Assembly (NCBI RefSeq): GCF_947488835.1
Contig: NZ_CANLBK010000003.1
Coordinates: 186,001-250,000, forward strand
Origin: an uncultured Marinobacter sp.
GTDB taxonomy: Bacteria > Pseudomonadota > Gammaproteobacteria > Pseudomonadales > Oleiphilaceae
Reading direction: 5' to 3'
Length of the DNA: 64,000 nucleotides
This document shows positions 29,819 to 39,316 of this stretch, piece by piece. The translations under genes and the position numbers were made by a program. The notes under the pieces were generated by a model, which saw nothing but the letters and a program-made list of their open reading frames with translations, was not told where the DNA came from and searched no databases. How positions within the stretch are numbered: the stretch's first letter is position 1; every line of letters begins with the position of its first letter.

Positions 29819-31284
29819 ATCTGCAGCAGGCTCCTTAGCCGGTCGGTATCCAAACACGTTTCTACTTGATCGGCCAAACGGTCCAACTGCTGTAACCGGT
29901 GGCTCTGGTAATCCACCGCTTGCGCAACTGCCTGATTCAGCCCCGCCCACGCCAAGATGGCATCGCATGCTTCGGGCGCATCGAACAAGCCATGCACATA
30001 TGTGCCGGCTATTTGGTCATCATGACTAACGGCGCCGTCGGGCCGGCCTTCCAGTTCCGCAAAAGGGCGAGCGAGTGCTGGGCCTTCGGACACGCCGTTG
30101 TGCATTTCATAACCCTGCATGGTCACACTTGTCGTCGACCCGGCTACGCTGGGCGCTAGGGTGCCGGACACCTGCTTCAGCTGCTTACCAGGCACCATTC
30201 GCGTGTTCATTTCCAGCAAACCCAAGCCTTCTGTGCGGCCGACGTCACCCTCAAGGCCGTCAGGATCTTCTACCCATTGCCCCAGCATCTGGAAGCCGCC
30301 ACAAATTCCCAACACCTTGCCGCCGTAGCGCAGGTGTTTGCGCAGAGCATCCGGCCAGCCCTGCTGTTTCAGCCACTGCATGTCGTGACGGGTGCTTTTA
30401 CTGCCCGGTAGGATAATCAAATCAGAGGGGGGTATAGGTTGGTCTGGGCCGACAAAGGTGAGGTTTACTCCCGGATGCAGGCGCAACGGGTCAAAGTCGT
30501 TGTGGTTGCTGATGCGCGGCAGCACCGGCACCACCACGTTCAATGCCCCGGGTTCGCTACTTCCTTCAGTGCTGACACTGTCTTCGGAATCCACTACCAG
30601 CCCGTGAAGGTACGGCAGTACGCCGAACACCGGTTTGCTCGTGCGGGTTTCGAGCCAGTCGAGCCCCGGTTCCAGCAGCGCAATATCGCCTCGAAAGCGA
30701 TTGATGATGTAGCCTGCTGTTCGCGCCCGCTCGGTTTCAGACAGCAGCTCCACGGTGCCGACCAGCTGTGCGAAAACACCGCCTTTATCGATATCACCTA
30801 CCAACAGTACGGGGCAATCCGCTGCTTCCGCAAAGCCCATGTTGGCGATGTCGTTGGCCCGCAGATTAATTTCGGCCGGGCTGCCGGCACCTTCCGCAAT
30901 GATCACATCGCAACGCTCGCTCAGCGCCCGCCAACTGGCCATCACTGATGCCATAGCTTCGGCCTTGTAGGCGTGATAATCCAGCGCATCCATATTGCCG
31001 TGCACTTGCCCACGCAAAATCACCTGAGCACCGCAGTCACTTTGAGGCTTCAGCAAAACCGGGTTCATGTCGCTGTGGGGTTCAAGGCCACACGCCAAGG
31101 CCTGCAACGCGGTGGAGCGGCCAATTTCACCGCCATCCACCGTAACCGCACTGTTCAACGCCATGTTTTGTGGCTTGAACGGTGCGACTGATACACCCTG
31201 ACGTGCCAGCCAGCGACACAGGGCGGCGACAACCGTGGTTTTCCCGGCGTCGGACGTGGTGCCCTGGATCATCAGAGTGATCAT
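29815..31284 (-). CDS. cobQ: Cobyric acid synthase
   Basis: 489-residue glutamine-dependent amidotransferase that amidates the b, d, e and g carboxyls of adenosylcobyrinic acid a,c-diamide. The N-terminal synthetase domain carries the P-loop-like [18 protein letters not shown] at about residues 9-26 and the [18 protein letters not shown] motif; the C-terminal class I glutaminase has the nucleophile Cys in [11 protein letters not shown] near residue 327 and a catalytic His in GTYVHGLF near 433. It starts three bases after cobO and overlaps bluB. Notable because the earlier corrin-ring genes are not in this window. Confidence 0.95.
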   Translation of the reverse strand: MITLMIQGTTSDAGKTTVVAALCRWLARQGVSVAPFKPQNMALNSAVTVDGGEIGRSTALQALACGLEPHSDMNPVLLKPQSDCGAQVILRGQVHGNMDALDYHAYKAEAMASVMASWRALSERCDVIIAEGAGSPAEINLRANDIANMGFAEAADCPVLLVGDIDKGGVFAQLVGTVELLSETERARTAGYIINRFRGDIALLEPGLDWLETRTSKPVFGVLPYLHGLVVDSEDSVSTEGSSEPGALNVVVPVLPRISNHNDFDPLRLHPGVNLTFVGPDQPIPPSDLIILPGSKSTRHDMQWLKQQGWPDALRKHLRYGGKVLGICGGFQMLGQWVEDPDGLEGDVGRTEGLGLLEMNTRMVPGKQLKQVSGTLAPSVAGSTTSVTMQGYEMHNGVSEGPALARPFAELEGRPDGAVSHDDQIAGTYVHGLFDAPEACDAILAWAGLNQAVAQAVDYQSHRLQQLDRLADQVETCLDTDRLRSLLQI

Positions 31285-31287
31285 AAT

Positions 31288-31899
31288 TTAAAGCTCGACA
31301 CCCTTCTGGGCCTTGATGCCCTGATCCTCAAAAGCGTGCTTCACTACGCCCATTTCAGTCACTGTATCGGCAATATCGATCAGCTCCTTCGGGGCGCTTC
31401 TTCCAGTTACCACCACGTGCTGCATCTCTGGCCGTGCTTGCAAATCGTCCAGAACACGGTCCAGGTCGATGTAGTCGTACTTCAATGCGATATTAAGTTC
31501 ATCCAGCAAAATCAGATCGTAGCTGTCGTCTTTCAGCATGCCGGCGACAATATCCCAGGCGGCATTGGCCGCCGCAACATCCTGCTCCCGGTTCTGCGTT
31601 TCCCAGGTGTAGCCTTGCCCCATTACGTGATAGTCCACGTTGGGCAAATCCCGGAAGAAGGCTTCTTCACCGGTACTGAACGCACCTTTGATGAACTGCA
31701 CAATGCCTACTTTCATGCCGTGGCCTAAAGAACGAGCCACCATGCCAAAACCAGAGCTGCTCTTACCTTTGCCCGGGCCGGTCAATACCAGCAATATGCC
31801 CTGTTCTTTCTGGGCGTTGGCTATGCGTTCGTGCATGATTTTTTGTTTGGCTGCCATGCGTTTGGCGTGGCGTTCGGGGTCTTTTGCGCGTTCTTTCAT
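31288..31899 (-). CDS. cobO: Cob(I)yrinic acid a,c-diamide adenosyltransferase (CobA/CobO/BtuR type)
   Basis: 203 residues. It transfers the 5'-deoxyadenosyl group of ATP to cob(I)alamin or corrinoid precursors. The P-loop variant GPGKGKSSSGFGM is near residues 42-54, with LILLDELNIALKYDYID near 125-141 as the Walker B-like segment, both characteristic of the CobA/BtuR family. A charged N-terminal helix (RAKDPERHAKRMAAKQKI) is typical. RBS GAGG is eight bases before the ATG. It lies 26 bases downstream of btuD and three bases before cobQ, joining corrinoid uptake to activation. Confidence 0.95.
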   Translation of the reverse strand: MKERAKDPERHAKRMAAKQKIMHERIANAQKEQGILLVLTGPGKGKSSSGFGMVARSLGHGMKVGIVQFIKGAFSTGEEAFFRDLPNVDYHVMGQGYTWETQNREQDVAAANAAWDIVAGMLKDDSYDLILLDELNIALKYDYIDLDRVLDDLQARPEMQHVVVTGRSAPKELIDIADTVTEMGVVKHAFEDQGIKAQKGVEL

Positions 31900-31925
31900 G
31901 GCGATTGCCTCACATCAACGTTAAT

Positions 31926-32693
31926 TTATTGAGCCGGCACAAACACCGACAGTCCGTCTTTTTCCAGGGCGATAAGGCGCTGGTTGTATAAACGTTCCAG
32001 GGCTTCCGGGACCAACATGCTGTCTGTCGCCCCCCAGCAGGCATCGCCATTGGTGTACAGCAACAGAACATGGCTACACCAGCGCGCCGCCATGTTGAGA
32101 TCGTGCAAGCACATAAACACAGCTTTTCCAGACTCTGCCTGGTTTCGAAGCAGATTCATCACCTTTACCTGGTGGTGCAGATCCAGATGGTTGGTGGGTT
32201 CATCCAGCAACCAGATGTCCGGGTTTTGGGTCATCAAGGTGGCAACTGCCACACGCTGGCGCTCTCCGCCCGACAAGGTATTCAACAAGCGATCAGACAA
32301 GTTATCGACATCCAGTGCCGCCAGCGCCTGCTCTGCAAGCGCCTGATCCTCGCCTTGCTCACTTTCCCAGGGCGACAACCAGGGATGGCGGCCAATCAGG
32401 GCCGTTTCCATCACCGTTGCCGGAAACGTGTCCTGACGCTCCTGGAACACCAGGCCCAATCGCCGTGCAATATCCCGGCGTTTGAGTTCCTTTAAAGGTG
32501 AGTCATTCAGCACCACCTGCCCACTGCGAACAGGAAGCAAACCCGCGAGGGTATGCAGTAATGTGGTTTTCCCAGCACCGTTAGGACCTAGCACACCCCA
32601 GATCTGGCCCGGCTCAACTGTCATATTCAGAGCAAAGCCGTCAGGGCGCCCCGGTATGTTGATGATCAGTTCGCGGGCTCTCAGCGTGCTCAT
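31926..32693 (-). CDS. btuD: Cobalamin ABC transporter ATP-binding protein BtuD
   Basis: 255 residues of the FecE/BtuD type. Walker A GPNGAGKTT lies at about 36-44, the Q-loop is LVFQERQDTFP, the signature is LSGGERQRVAVA, Walker B with catalytic Glu is IWLLDEPTNHLDL, and the switch His is in MCLHDLNMA. Its ATG shares one base with the btuC stop (TGATG at 32691-32695). Position between btuC and cobO and in the same run as btuF identifies it as the corrinoid importer rather than a siderophore importer. Confidence 0.92.
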   Translation of the reverse strand: MSTLRARELIINIPGRPDGFALNMTVEPGQIWGVLGPNGAGKTTLLHTLAGLLPVRSGQVVLNDSPLKELKRRDIARRLGLVFQERQDTFPATVMETALIGRHPWLSPWESEQGEDQALAEQALAALDVDNLSDRLLNTLSGGERQRVAVATLMTQNPDIWLLDEPTNHLDLHHQVKVMNLLRNQAESGKAVFMCLHDLNMAARWCSHVLLLYTNGDACWGATDSMLVPEALERLYNQRLIALEKDGLSVFVPAQ

Positions 32694-33652
32694 CAGCGGC
32701 TCCGGTGCAACAGATAGAGAAACATGGGCACACCCAGCAATGCGGTTATCACGCCAACTGGCAACTGTTCGGGCGCAATCACCGTACGCGCCAAAGTGTC
32801 TGCCAGCACCAGCAACGTGCCACCGGCCAGAGCGCTGGCAGGCAAGATGATGCGCTGGTCATTACCCAGTACCAGTCGGAGCATGTGGGGCACGATTAAC
32901 CCTACAAAACCAATACTCCCTGCGGTCGTCACTGCAGTTGCAGTCAGCAGGCTGGCGAGTAAATACACCACCCATTCCAGCGGCCGCACAGACACACCCA
33001 GAGCGGCAGCCTGCATAGGCCCCCGCGCCAATACGTTGAGATTCCGGGCAAGCGGCATAATCAACCCTATGGAGACAACCAGCACCACAAAGGCCGGCCA
33101 GGGTGTACGAGCATAGGAAACATCCCCCATCAGCCAATACAGCATGCCGGGCAGTTTGTGCGAGGGAGTAATTGCCAACATGAGTGTGATCACAGCCCCC
33201 CAACCGGAAGCCACCACAACCCCGGTTAGCAGCAAGCGGGAAGGTGTCCAGCTACCGGTTCCATGGGCAAGACCAAACACCAACATGGTTGCCAACATGG
33301 CGCCGGCAAAAGCCGAGCCGGAGATTAACAGCGTTCCCATCCCGGCAAGCATCGCCAGCAACGCACCTACTGCGGCACCACCCGACAGCCCCAGAATGTA
33401 TGGATCAGCAAGTGGGTTGCGCAGCAATACCTGCATCAATGCACCCGCTACAGCCAACAAGCCCCCGGTCGCAAATGCCGCGATTGCACGGGGCAGCCGT
33501 AATTCCCAAACAAGCGTACGATGCAATGCGCTGCCGTCGCCCTGAACAACCTGCCAAAGATCAGGCAGCGAAACGGTCACACTGCCCATTGCCAAAGCCA
33601 GCATCATGGCTGCCAGTGCCATCACGCCAAGACCCAGAAGTGAGCGGGTCAC
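32693..33652 (-). CDS. btuC: Cobalamin ABC transporter permease BtuC (FecCD family)
   Basis: 319 residues, about ten hydrophobic helices. FecCD-family signatures are visible: WELRLPRAIAAFATGGLLAVAG near residues 48-70, NPLADPYILGLSGGAAVGA, and GFVGLIVPHMLRLVLG near 240-255, which includes the coupling-helix region that contacts the ATPase. The start is GTG 33652. It follows btuF by 33 bases and overlaps btuD by one base. Confidence 0.92.
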   Translation of the reverse strand: MTRSLLGLGVMALAAMMLALAMGSVTVSLPDLWQVVQGDGSALHRTLVWELRLPRAIAAFATGGLLAVAGALMQVLLRNPLADPYILGLSGGAAVGALLAMLAGMGTLLISGSAFAGAMLATMLVFGLAHGTGSWTPSRLLLTGVVVASGWGAVITLMLAITPSHKLPGMLYWLMGDVSYARTPWPAFVVLVVSIGLIMPLARNLNVLARGPMQAAALGVSVRPLEWVVYLLASLLTATAVTTAGSIGFVGLIVPHMLRLVLGNDQRIILPASALAGGTLLVLADTLARTVIAPEQLPVGVITALLGVPMFLYLLHRSR

Positions 33653-33685
33653 TGGCTACCCGCCCACAGGTGCTCACCCACGTCA

Positions 33686-34561
33686 TCAATGCCCACGAGC
33701 AACGTCCAACTTTTCACAAATCAGCTTGCTGGCCTCGAGTAGCCTGGGCGTGGGCCGGGAAATAGGGGAGGCGGGAACAAAAATAAGGTTATCCCGAACC
33801 ACCGCACTCAACTCGGAATACTCCATCCAGCGATCCAGTTGTTCATCGGCTTCGCCATCTACACTCCCCGTGAGAATGGCATGGGGGTTGGCATTCAGGA
33901 CAACTTCTGCACTGATTCTTGGCACTAAACGTGGCATATCGCCAAACACATTAACGCCACCACACAACTGCAGAACCTTACCAATCAAATGATCATTATT
34001 GATGGTCATCAGCGGCTGCTCCCACACCTGATAAAAAACCGGTATCGGCTCCGCGTTGCGATACTCGTCAGCAATATCCGCAATGCCCTTTCTGAAACGT
34101 TCCGCTTCCGCAAACCCAGCCTGCTCTGTACCCGCAAGAGTAGAAAGCCTCTCGAGAACACTGGAAACACCTTCAAAAGTTCGAGGCTCTATGGCGAACT
34201 GAGGAATCCCCAACGCCTCCAAAAGCTCAATCTGGGCCGGGGGATTTCCTGTTACCCAAGTGATCACCAAATCCGGCTTAAGCGCCACAAGGGCTTCCAG
34301 ATCTATCCGCGTATGATTGCCAACCCGCGGGAGCTTGAGTGCGGCGGGAGGATAATCACTGTAATTAACACCCGCGATTACCTTGTCGCCCGCCCCGGCT
34401 GCGAACGTAAGCTCGGTTGCGCCCGGCGACAAAGTAGCAATTCGCTGTGCAGGCGCCGCCAGACAAAGGGGTTGACCGGCATCATCCGTCGCACAAACGT
34501 CTGCAAACGCGCCGCTAATAAGCGCGAAAAACAACAAAGAAGCACGAAATATCATTAACAA
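33686..34561 (-). CDS. btuF: Periplasmic cobalamin-binding protein BtuF
   Basis: 291 residues. A signal peptide (IFRASLLFFALISGAFA) precedes the mature protein. The fold is the helical-backbone type III binding protein: RIATLSPGATELTFAAGAGDKVIAGVNYSDYPP near residues 40-72, with KPDLVITWVTGNPP, and a second lobe with CGGVNVFGD. These match BtuF more than siderophore-binding proteins, and the riboswitch-driven btuB lies divergently next door. It leads the minus-strand run; its own promoter must be in 34562-34616, and I see no B12 box on that side. Confidence 0.9.
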   Translation of the reverse strand: MLMIFRASLLFFALISGAFADVCATDDAGQPLCLAAPAQRIATLSPGATELTFAAGAGDKVIAGVNYSDYPPAALKLPRVGNHTRIDLEALVALKPDLVITWVTGNPPAQIELLEALGIPQFAIEPRTFEGVSSVLERLSTLAGTEQAGFAEAERFRKGIADIADEYRNAEPIPVFYQVWEQPLMTINNDHLIGKVLQLCGGVNVFGDMPRLVPRISAEVVLNANPHAILTGSVDGEADEQLDRWMEYSELSAVVRDNLIFVPASPISRPTPRLLEASKLICEKLDVARGH

Positions 34562-34616
34562 CTCATCCCTTTGGCTGCTGCCAAAATGACAGACCCGGTG
34601 TCACAAATAACATTAA

Positions 34617-34645
34617 TTGACTGACATAAAACGGAACCCTAGACT
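34617..34645 (+). promoter_or_regulatory. Sigma-70 promoter of the btuB riboswitch transcript
   Basis: TTGACT at 34617-34622 and TAGACT at 34640-34645 are separated by 17 bases (five of six and four of six matches to consensus). A transcript starting near 34652 would begin just before the riboswitch fold, which supports the assignment. Confidence 0.6.
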
Positions 34646-34664
34646 ATGCGCCAAGTTCTATCCG

Positions 34665-34865
34665 TAGCAGGTGCCCGAGGCGCAATATACGTTATCGTAT
34701 TATTGAGCGCAGGGTGAAACTGGGAAGTTCGGTTAAAGTCCGACGCTGCCCCCGCAACGGTAAGTGGCAATGAGCAGGATCAGGTCTAGGCTTCTGGCTG
34801 ACGCGAGCGCATCCTACTCTGGCGACATCGCCAGCCGCAAGCCCGGAGACCGGCCTGCTACCGGC
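34665..34865 (+). promoter_or_regulatory. Cobalamin riboswitch upstream of btuB
   Basis: Conserved blocks occur in the right order: GGTGCC near 34669, GCAGGGTGAAACTGGGAA near 34710, then the core GTCCGACGCTGCCCCCGCAA followed by CGGTAA near 34739-34764, and the B12 box GCCCGGAGACCGGCCTGC at 34841-34858. This is the standard adenosylcobalamin-sensing RNA. The btuB ATG is about 150 bases beyond; I could not settle whether control is by a terminator or by sequestering the ribosome site. Together with the promoter this accounts for the 453-base gap between btuF and btuB. Confidence 0.95.
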
Positions 34866-35014
34866 TATCAGTGAGTACTGGCGGAGGGCTGGTACCGCGG
34901 AGTTTTTGCCTGCTCGTGTTGGCGCTAAACCTCCTGATGATAGCTGTTCTCGCAGCTGAAGCGATTTTCTTTGGCTGTGGTTTATAGCTCATTTGGCCAT
35001 GGTTAACTGCTCTA

Positions 35015-36985
35015 ATGCGTCGTTTTTACTGCCTGCTATTTCTTTTGCCCCTGGCTGCCGCAAACGCGGATGACGCTGCGCCGTTTATTATTGTGGAAAG
35101 CGCCCCGGCTAACGCTGCATCAACTATCGATCCCTCCAAGGCAACCGGGCCTGTACGCGTAATTCCCCGCTCAGAATATGAAAATCGCACTGCAAACTTA
35201 GCTGATGTACTTAGCAATCAGACGGGCGTTCAGATTCGCCAGAGTGGCGGCTTGGGTAGTTATTCGTCTGTATCCATTAGGGGTTCCACCGCACGCCAGG
35301 TTCAGGTTGTGGTTGACGGCATGCTGCTCAACGATCCAGTAACGGGCGGGGTGGATATGGGCAAGCTAGGGCTTCACGACATCAGCCGAATTCAGGTTTA
35401 CCCTGGCGGCGCACCTGCGCAGTTTGCTCAGGCTGGTATTGGTGGCGTGGTGGTAATGGAAACCCTGGGCAAAGACATCGAAGACACCACCCGCATTAAC
35501 TTGGGTGCAGGCTCTTTTGACACCTACAAGATGGGCCTGTTCAACAGTGGCAGCCACGAAGATTTTTATTATTGGGTATCGCTGGATCGGCAGAGCAGTA
35601 ACAACGATTTTGAGTACCCCAACAGCCGCGAATGGTTCAATCCGAACGATGGCGCCACGACAAAACGCCGGAATGCTGATTACGAGCAGGATGCTGTCAG
35701 TACTAAGCTGGGCTGGGAGATCAACAACACCAGCAAGCTGGACGCGCTGATTCAGTACAACGACAACGAGCAGGGCGTTCCAAGCATTCAGAACTGGCAA
35801 AATAACAAAGCTTTTTTAGCCAACGACACCCTACGCACCCAATTGCACTATCAGCAACAAGGCTGGATGGATGGCCAGGCTCACTCCAGCCACCGAGTGA
35901 TATGGTCGGATGCCAACGAGCGTTACAACAACAGAACAGGGCTGGTCGGGCTGGGCACAACCGACGTCTATACCCGCACAAAACAGCTTGGAATGGCCAA
36001 TACCGTCACTTGGTTGTTGGGTAACCACACGCTTTCCGCCGCTATCGATGTGGCAAAATACGACTACCGACAGAACGACAAGCTCAGCTCGGATCTGCCT
36101 GACGAAAGAGGCCGCCTGCAAATTGCCAGCGCGCTTTCCCACCAGTGGCTCAGTTCCAACAACCGCTGGCGCTCGCAGGTATCTCTGCGACAGTACCGCA
36201 TTGACGACGATTCCGATGAAGCACTCGGCAATGGCACCGTCACGCAAACCTCCAGTACAAATCGCTACAACAGCTGGCAACTGGGGTTGAGCCATTACTT
36301 TGCCGGCAACTGGGAAGTTTCTGGGGCGTTATCCAGACAAGTTCGTGTTCCAACTCTGCAGGAGCTCTATGGTCAGCAGGGGTTATTCGTCGGCAACCCC
36401 GATCTTGAAGCCGAAGAGTCGAAGAACTACGAAATAACTCTGCGCACAGACCGGGGCTGGGGGCACGCCGAATTAACAGGGTTCTATCGTGAGCTTGACC
36501 CTGCAGTTGCCGCGATCTACGACGCCCGCGGCGTTGGCCGCTACACCAATTTATCCGCAGAAATATACGGCGCAGAAATAGATGCATTGTGGCGCATCTA
36601 TCACTGGTGGGAGCTGTACGGCAACGTAACACTTCAGGAATCTGAAAACACCGATGACAGCGTCAGAGATCGGTTCGAGCAACGACTTCCCGGCATCTAC
36701 CATGAGTCATTCGTTGCCGGCAGCCGCTGGCATATCCGGCCTCTCCGCTTTGACGTTTCCTACAACTATGACGACAAACTCTATTATGACGCCGCCAACA
36801 GGCTCATGGCTGACCCCCGCACCCTTGTAAACGCCTCGGCAAGCTGGACGAAAATATGGCCCAACCGTAGCGAGAGCGAGATCACTTTGGAGCTTCAAAA
36901 CATAACTGACGAAATCTATCAGGATTTTAGCCGTTTCCCCGGTCCGGGAAGGAGTTGGTTTGTGAATGTGAAGCACATTTTTTGA
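35015..36985 (+). CDS. btuB: TonB-dependent cobalamin receptor BtuB
   Basis: 656 residues. A signal peptide ends near AAANA. The plug domain follows (NLADVLSNQTGVQIRQSGGLGS is its core region, with SVSIRGSTARQVQVVVDGM), then a 22-strand-type barrel ending in an aromatic residue (WFVNVKHIF). Assignment to cobalamin rests on the riboswitch directly upstream and the divergent btuFCD genes. No consensus TonB box is obvious; FIIVESAP near the mature N terminus is the best candidate. Only 68 bases separate it from the lipoprotein gene and there is no terminator, so both should be under riboswitch control. Confidence 0.93.
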   Translation: MRRFYCLLFLLPLAAANADDAAPFIIVESAPANAASTIDPSKATGPVRVIPRSEYENRTANLADVLSNQTGVQIRQSGGLGSYSSVSIRGSTARQVQVVVDGMLLNDPVTGGVDMGKLGLHDISRIQVYPGGAPAQFAQAGIGGVVVMETLGKDIEDTTRINLGAGSFDTYKMGLFNSGSHEDFYYWVSLDRQSSNNDFEYPNSREWFNPNDGATTKRRNADYEQDAVSTKLGWEINNTSKLDALIQYNDNEQGVPSIQNWQNNKAFLANDTLRTQLHYQQQGWMDGQAHSSHRVIWSDANERYNNRTGLVGLGTTDVYTRTKQLGMANTVTWLLGNHTLSAAIDVAKYDYRQNDKLSSDLPDERGRLQIASALSHQWLSSNNRWRSQVSLRQYRIDDDSDEALGNGTVTQTSSTNRYNSWQLGLSHYFAGNWEVSGALSRQVRVPTLQELYGQQGLFVGNPDLEAEESKNYEITLRTDRGWGHAELTGFYRELDPAVAAIYDARGVGRYTNLSAEIYGAEIDALWRIYHWWELYGNVTLQESENTDDSVRDRFEQRLPGIYHESFVAGSRWHIRPLRFDVSYNYDDKLYYDAANRLMADPRTLVNASASWTKIWPNRSESEITLELQNITDEIYQDFSRFPGPGRSWFVNVKHIF

Positions 36986-37053
36986 TCGGCGAATATCTAA
37001 TTACGCAAACCAAAAAGAAAGACCTTATCTAAACAGGAACCAAGGAACCCATC

Positions 37054-38268
37054 ATGAAAACTGAACTGCACTTCCGTAGATTCGCTCTACCCTTCGTGCT
37101 TGCCCTGTCTGCCACACTTACTGCCTGTGGCGGAAGCTCAAGCAACAGTGGCAGCATCGAGATCGATGAAAATACAAAGTACGTTGCCGCAATCGCGACT
37201 GCGTCGAGTGATTACCTGTCTGGCGAAGTCGAGTTGGCTGAACTGGGCAAAGACGATATAGAGGCTTCCGGTGGTTATTTTTCAGGGCCGTCCGATATTA
37301 CTGTGAATGCCTACGGTGAAAACTACTATCTGATTGGTAAATTTTTCATTGATACCATCAAGAAGGTCAATATCAAAGATCCGGCCATCGCTACCTGGGA
37401 CTACTCCACACTGGCACCAGGTGCTACCGGCTCATCAAATCCCTATCAGCTGGTCTTTGTTAATGAGCAAAAGGCGTATCTCATCCGCTATGGCGCTAGC
37501 ACCGCATGGATCGTAAACCCCTCAGCCGCCAATGAATCAGAGTTCTATATTGGTGAACTGGATTTGTCCGCTTACATACCTCAAAACACAACCGGAGCAC
37601 CGAACATGTCCTCTGGGGTGATTGTTGGAAGCAAACTCTTTATTACTCTTGAGCGTTTGGGTAGCGACTATAAGCCGACAAACACAGCCTATGTCGCGGT
37701 CTTCGACACAACAACCGACACGGAAATCGATACTAACTCAGGAAACACAGATGGGCTGAACGGGATCGCCCTGAAAGGCCTCAACCCGACGCGCATTGAA
37801 CATGTTGAAGGGCTTGGCCTAGTGGTGGTTAATCGAGGCGGATTCAGCTCGCCATTCACTGGTACAGGTCTCGACATTGTTGACCCTGATACCTATACCG
37901 TCAGTTCTTTAGTTGCGGACGACGAGATTGCCTCACAGATCAACAACGCTGTGTTTGTCAGTCCTACACACGCATACATTCTCAACTACTCAGGTTGGCA
38001 GAATGTTTCGTTGCAGCGCTTCGATCCATCCGTGGGCGCGAGCAGTCTTGAAGATATTTCTGGCCTGACAGGTGGAGATTTCAGAACCATTGATCTGAGC
38101 CCTGAAGGCACCCTGTGGGTGGGTGATGCCAACACCAGTGCTCAAGGCATTCGTATCTTTGATACGTCCACCGATCAACAGGTCGATTTTGTGGAAACAC
38201 AGCTACTGCCCATTGCCGTTGCTTTCATCGAAACAGGCAATGACACGGAAGTAGCAGTAACCCCATAA
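37054..38268 (+). CDS. Beta-propeller-like lipoprotein encoded behind btuB
   Basis: 404 residues. The leader ends in a lipobox LTAC at Cys25, followed by GGSSSNSGS, so it is a lipoprotein. The rest has repeated blade-like units of a hydrophobic strand, an aromatic-rich strand and an Asp-rich turn, e.g. VFVNEQKAYLIRY, AYVAVFDTTTDTEIDT, VFVSPTHAYILNYSG, GTLWVGDANTSAQGIRIFDT. This is the pattern of YncE-like six- or seven-bladed propellers. RBS AAGGAA is seven bases upstream. Placed in the riboswitch transcript after btuB, it most likely helps capture corrinoids at the outer membrane, as BtuG does in Bacteroides; this is inference from position and fold. Confidence 0.75.
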   Translation: MKTELHFRRFALPFVLALSATLTACGGSSSNSGSIEIDENTKYVAAIATASSDYLSGEVELAELGKDDIEASGGYFSGPSDITVNAYGENYYLIGKFFIDTIKKVNIKDPAIATWDYSTLAPGATGSSNPYQLVFVNEQKAYLIRYGASTAWIVNPSAANESEFYIGELDLSAYIPQNTTGAPNMSSGVIVGSKLFITLERLGSDYKPTNTAYVAVFDTTTDTEIDTNSGNTDGLNGIALKGLNPTRIEHVEGLGLVVVNRGGFSSPFTGTGLDIVDPDTYTVSSLVADDEIASQINNAVFVSPTHAYILNYSGWQNVSLQRFDPSVGASSLEDISGLTGGDFRTIDLSPEGTLWVGDANTSAQGIRIFDTSTDQQVDFVETQLLPIAVAFIETGNDTEVAVTP

Positions 38269-38284
38269 ACGAAGCAAGACTGTA

Positions 38285-38315
38285 GGCAGTGGCGGGTCAT
38301 TGAGCCGCTGCCTTT
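38285..38315 (+). terminator. Probable terminator after the btuB-lipoprotein transcript
   Basis: GGCAGTGGC (38285-38293) and GCCGCTGCC (38304-38312) form a nine-base stem with one G-T pair and a ten-base loop; only TTT follows, so the U tract is weak. It overlaps the 3' end of the convergent cobD gene. Confidence 0.45.
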
Positions 38316-39316
38316 ATCACTTCAGCCAAGCGCTCCCAATTCTGACTGCAGCCCGGCAGTCCAAATCTCAGCATTTCTGGCTGCGCAAAACAACGGACCA
38401 ACACACCGCTACGGGCAAACGCTTGTGCCAGCGCACTCGCCCGGCCGACCCTTACAGTCTGAAACAATGGACTGCTGCCAAAAGCCGAAAACCCACCACC
38501 TTGAAGCAACACCCTCAACCTGTCAGAGTCGCTGCGCAATCGATGCAAGGTACTTTGCTGCCACTCGTGATCCTCCAGTGCCCGTTGCATCACAAAACGA
38601 ACAGGCCCGCCAAGCGGCCAAGGGCCGAGTTCTGCATTTAAAACATCAGCAACCACTGAATCCGTCAGCACAGCACCAGCCCGCACGCCCGCCAATCCAA
38701 AAAACTTTCCCAGCGAACGCAGAATAACCAAAGCTGGCAAACCGGCACGGAATGCCAAGCTGAATGCCGGCGTAGCATCCATAAACGCTTCATCAACAAC
38801 CAGCCAGCCACCGCGTTTCTGCAACCGCCGATGCCAGCGCAAGAGGGTCGAAGGTGGGACGATTTCACCGGTGGGGTTATTGGGGTTAATCCACACCAGC
38901 ACATCCAGCTGGTCTAACCAACGATCATCACAACCGGAAGTACCGCAACGGGTTTGCTCAGGCCCAATCGACACAATTGTATGGCCAGCCTTTCGCCAGC
39001 TTTGCCCATGCTCTCGATAACCCAGCACAGGCACACCCACACGGCAGGGTTTGCGTAATCGTGGCAGCGCCATGATTGCCGCCTGGCTGCCCGGCACAGG
39101 CACACAGGCCGCTTCCGGAGGCGCCCCAGACCACTTGCGAATAACCTCTTCAAGCCCATCATCGGCTTCGGGCAGCCTTTGCCAAAGCTCTGCCGGTATT
39201 TCAGGCACTGGCCAGCCATTGGGGTTAATGCCGGTAGACAGATCCAGCCATTCCGAACGGGGAATTCCCCAGCGTTCTGCTGCGTTGTTCAAGCGCCCGC
39301 CATGCTCCAGCATCAT
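38297..39316 (-). CDS. cobD: L-threonine-O-3-phosphate decarboxylase (CobD/CobC type)
   Basis: 339-residue PLP enzyme of the class I aminotransferase fold that makes aminopropanol phosphate for the nucleotide loop. HGGRLNNAAERWGIP at residues 5-19 is the family opening; the cofactor region has WINPNNPTGE, VVDEAFMDATP, and the lysine-containing RSLGKFFGLAGVRAGA near 205-220. Called cobD in Salmonella and cobC in Pseudomonas nomenclature. Its ATG overlaps the cbiB stop by ATGA (39313-39316). It converges with the lipoprotein gene. Confidence 0.93.
   Translation of the reverse strand: MMLEHGGRLNNAAERWGIPRSEWLDLSTGINPNGWPVPEIPAELWQRLPEADDGLEEVIRKWSGAPPEAACVPVPGSQAAIMALPRLRKPCRVGVPVLGYREHGQSWRKAGHTIVSIGPEQTRCGTSGCDDRWLDQLDVLVWINPNNPTGEIVPPSTLLRWHRRLQKRGGWLVVDEAFMDATPAFSLAFRAGLPALVILRSLGKFFGLAGVRAGAVLTDSVVADVLNAELGPWPLGGPVRFVMQRALEDHEWQQSTLHRLRSDSDRLRVLLQGGGFSAFGSSPLFQTVRVGRASALAQAFARSGVLVRCFAQPEMLRFGLPGCSQNWERLAEVIKAAAQ

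Noticed and set aside
29819..29968. Longer bluB start
   Set aside because: The extension lies within cobQ and has no BluB-like residues; the ATGA overlap start is preferred.
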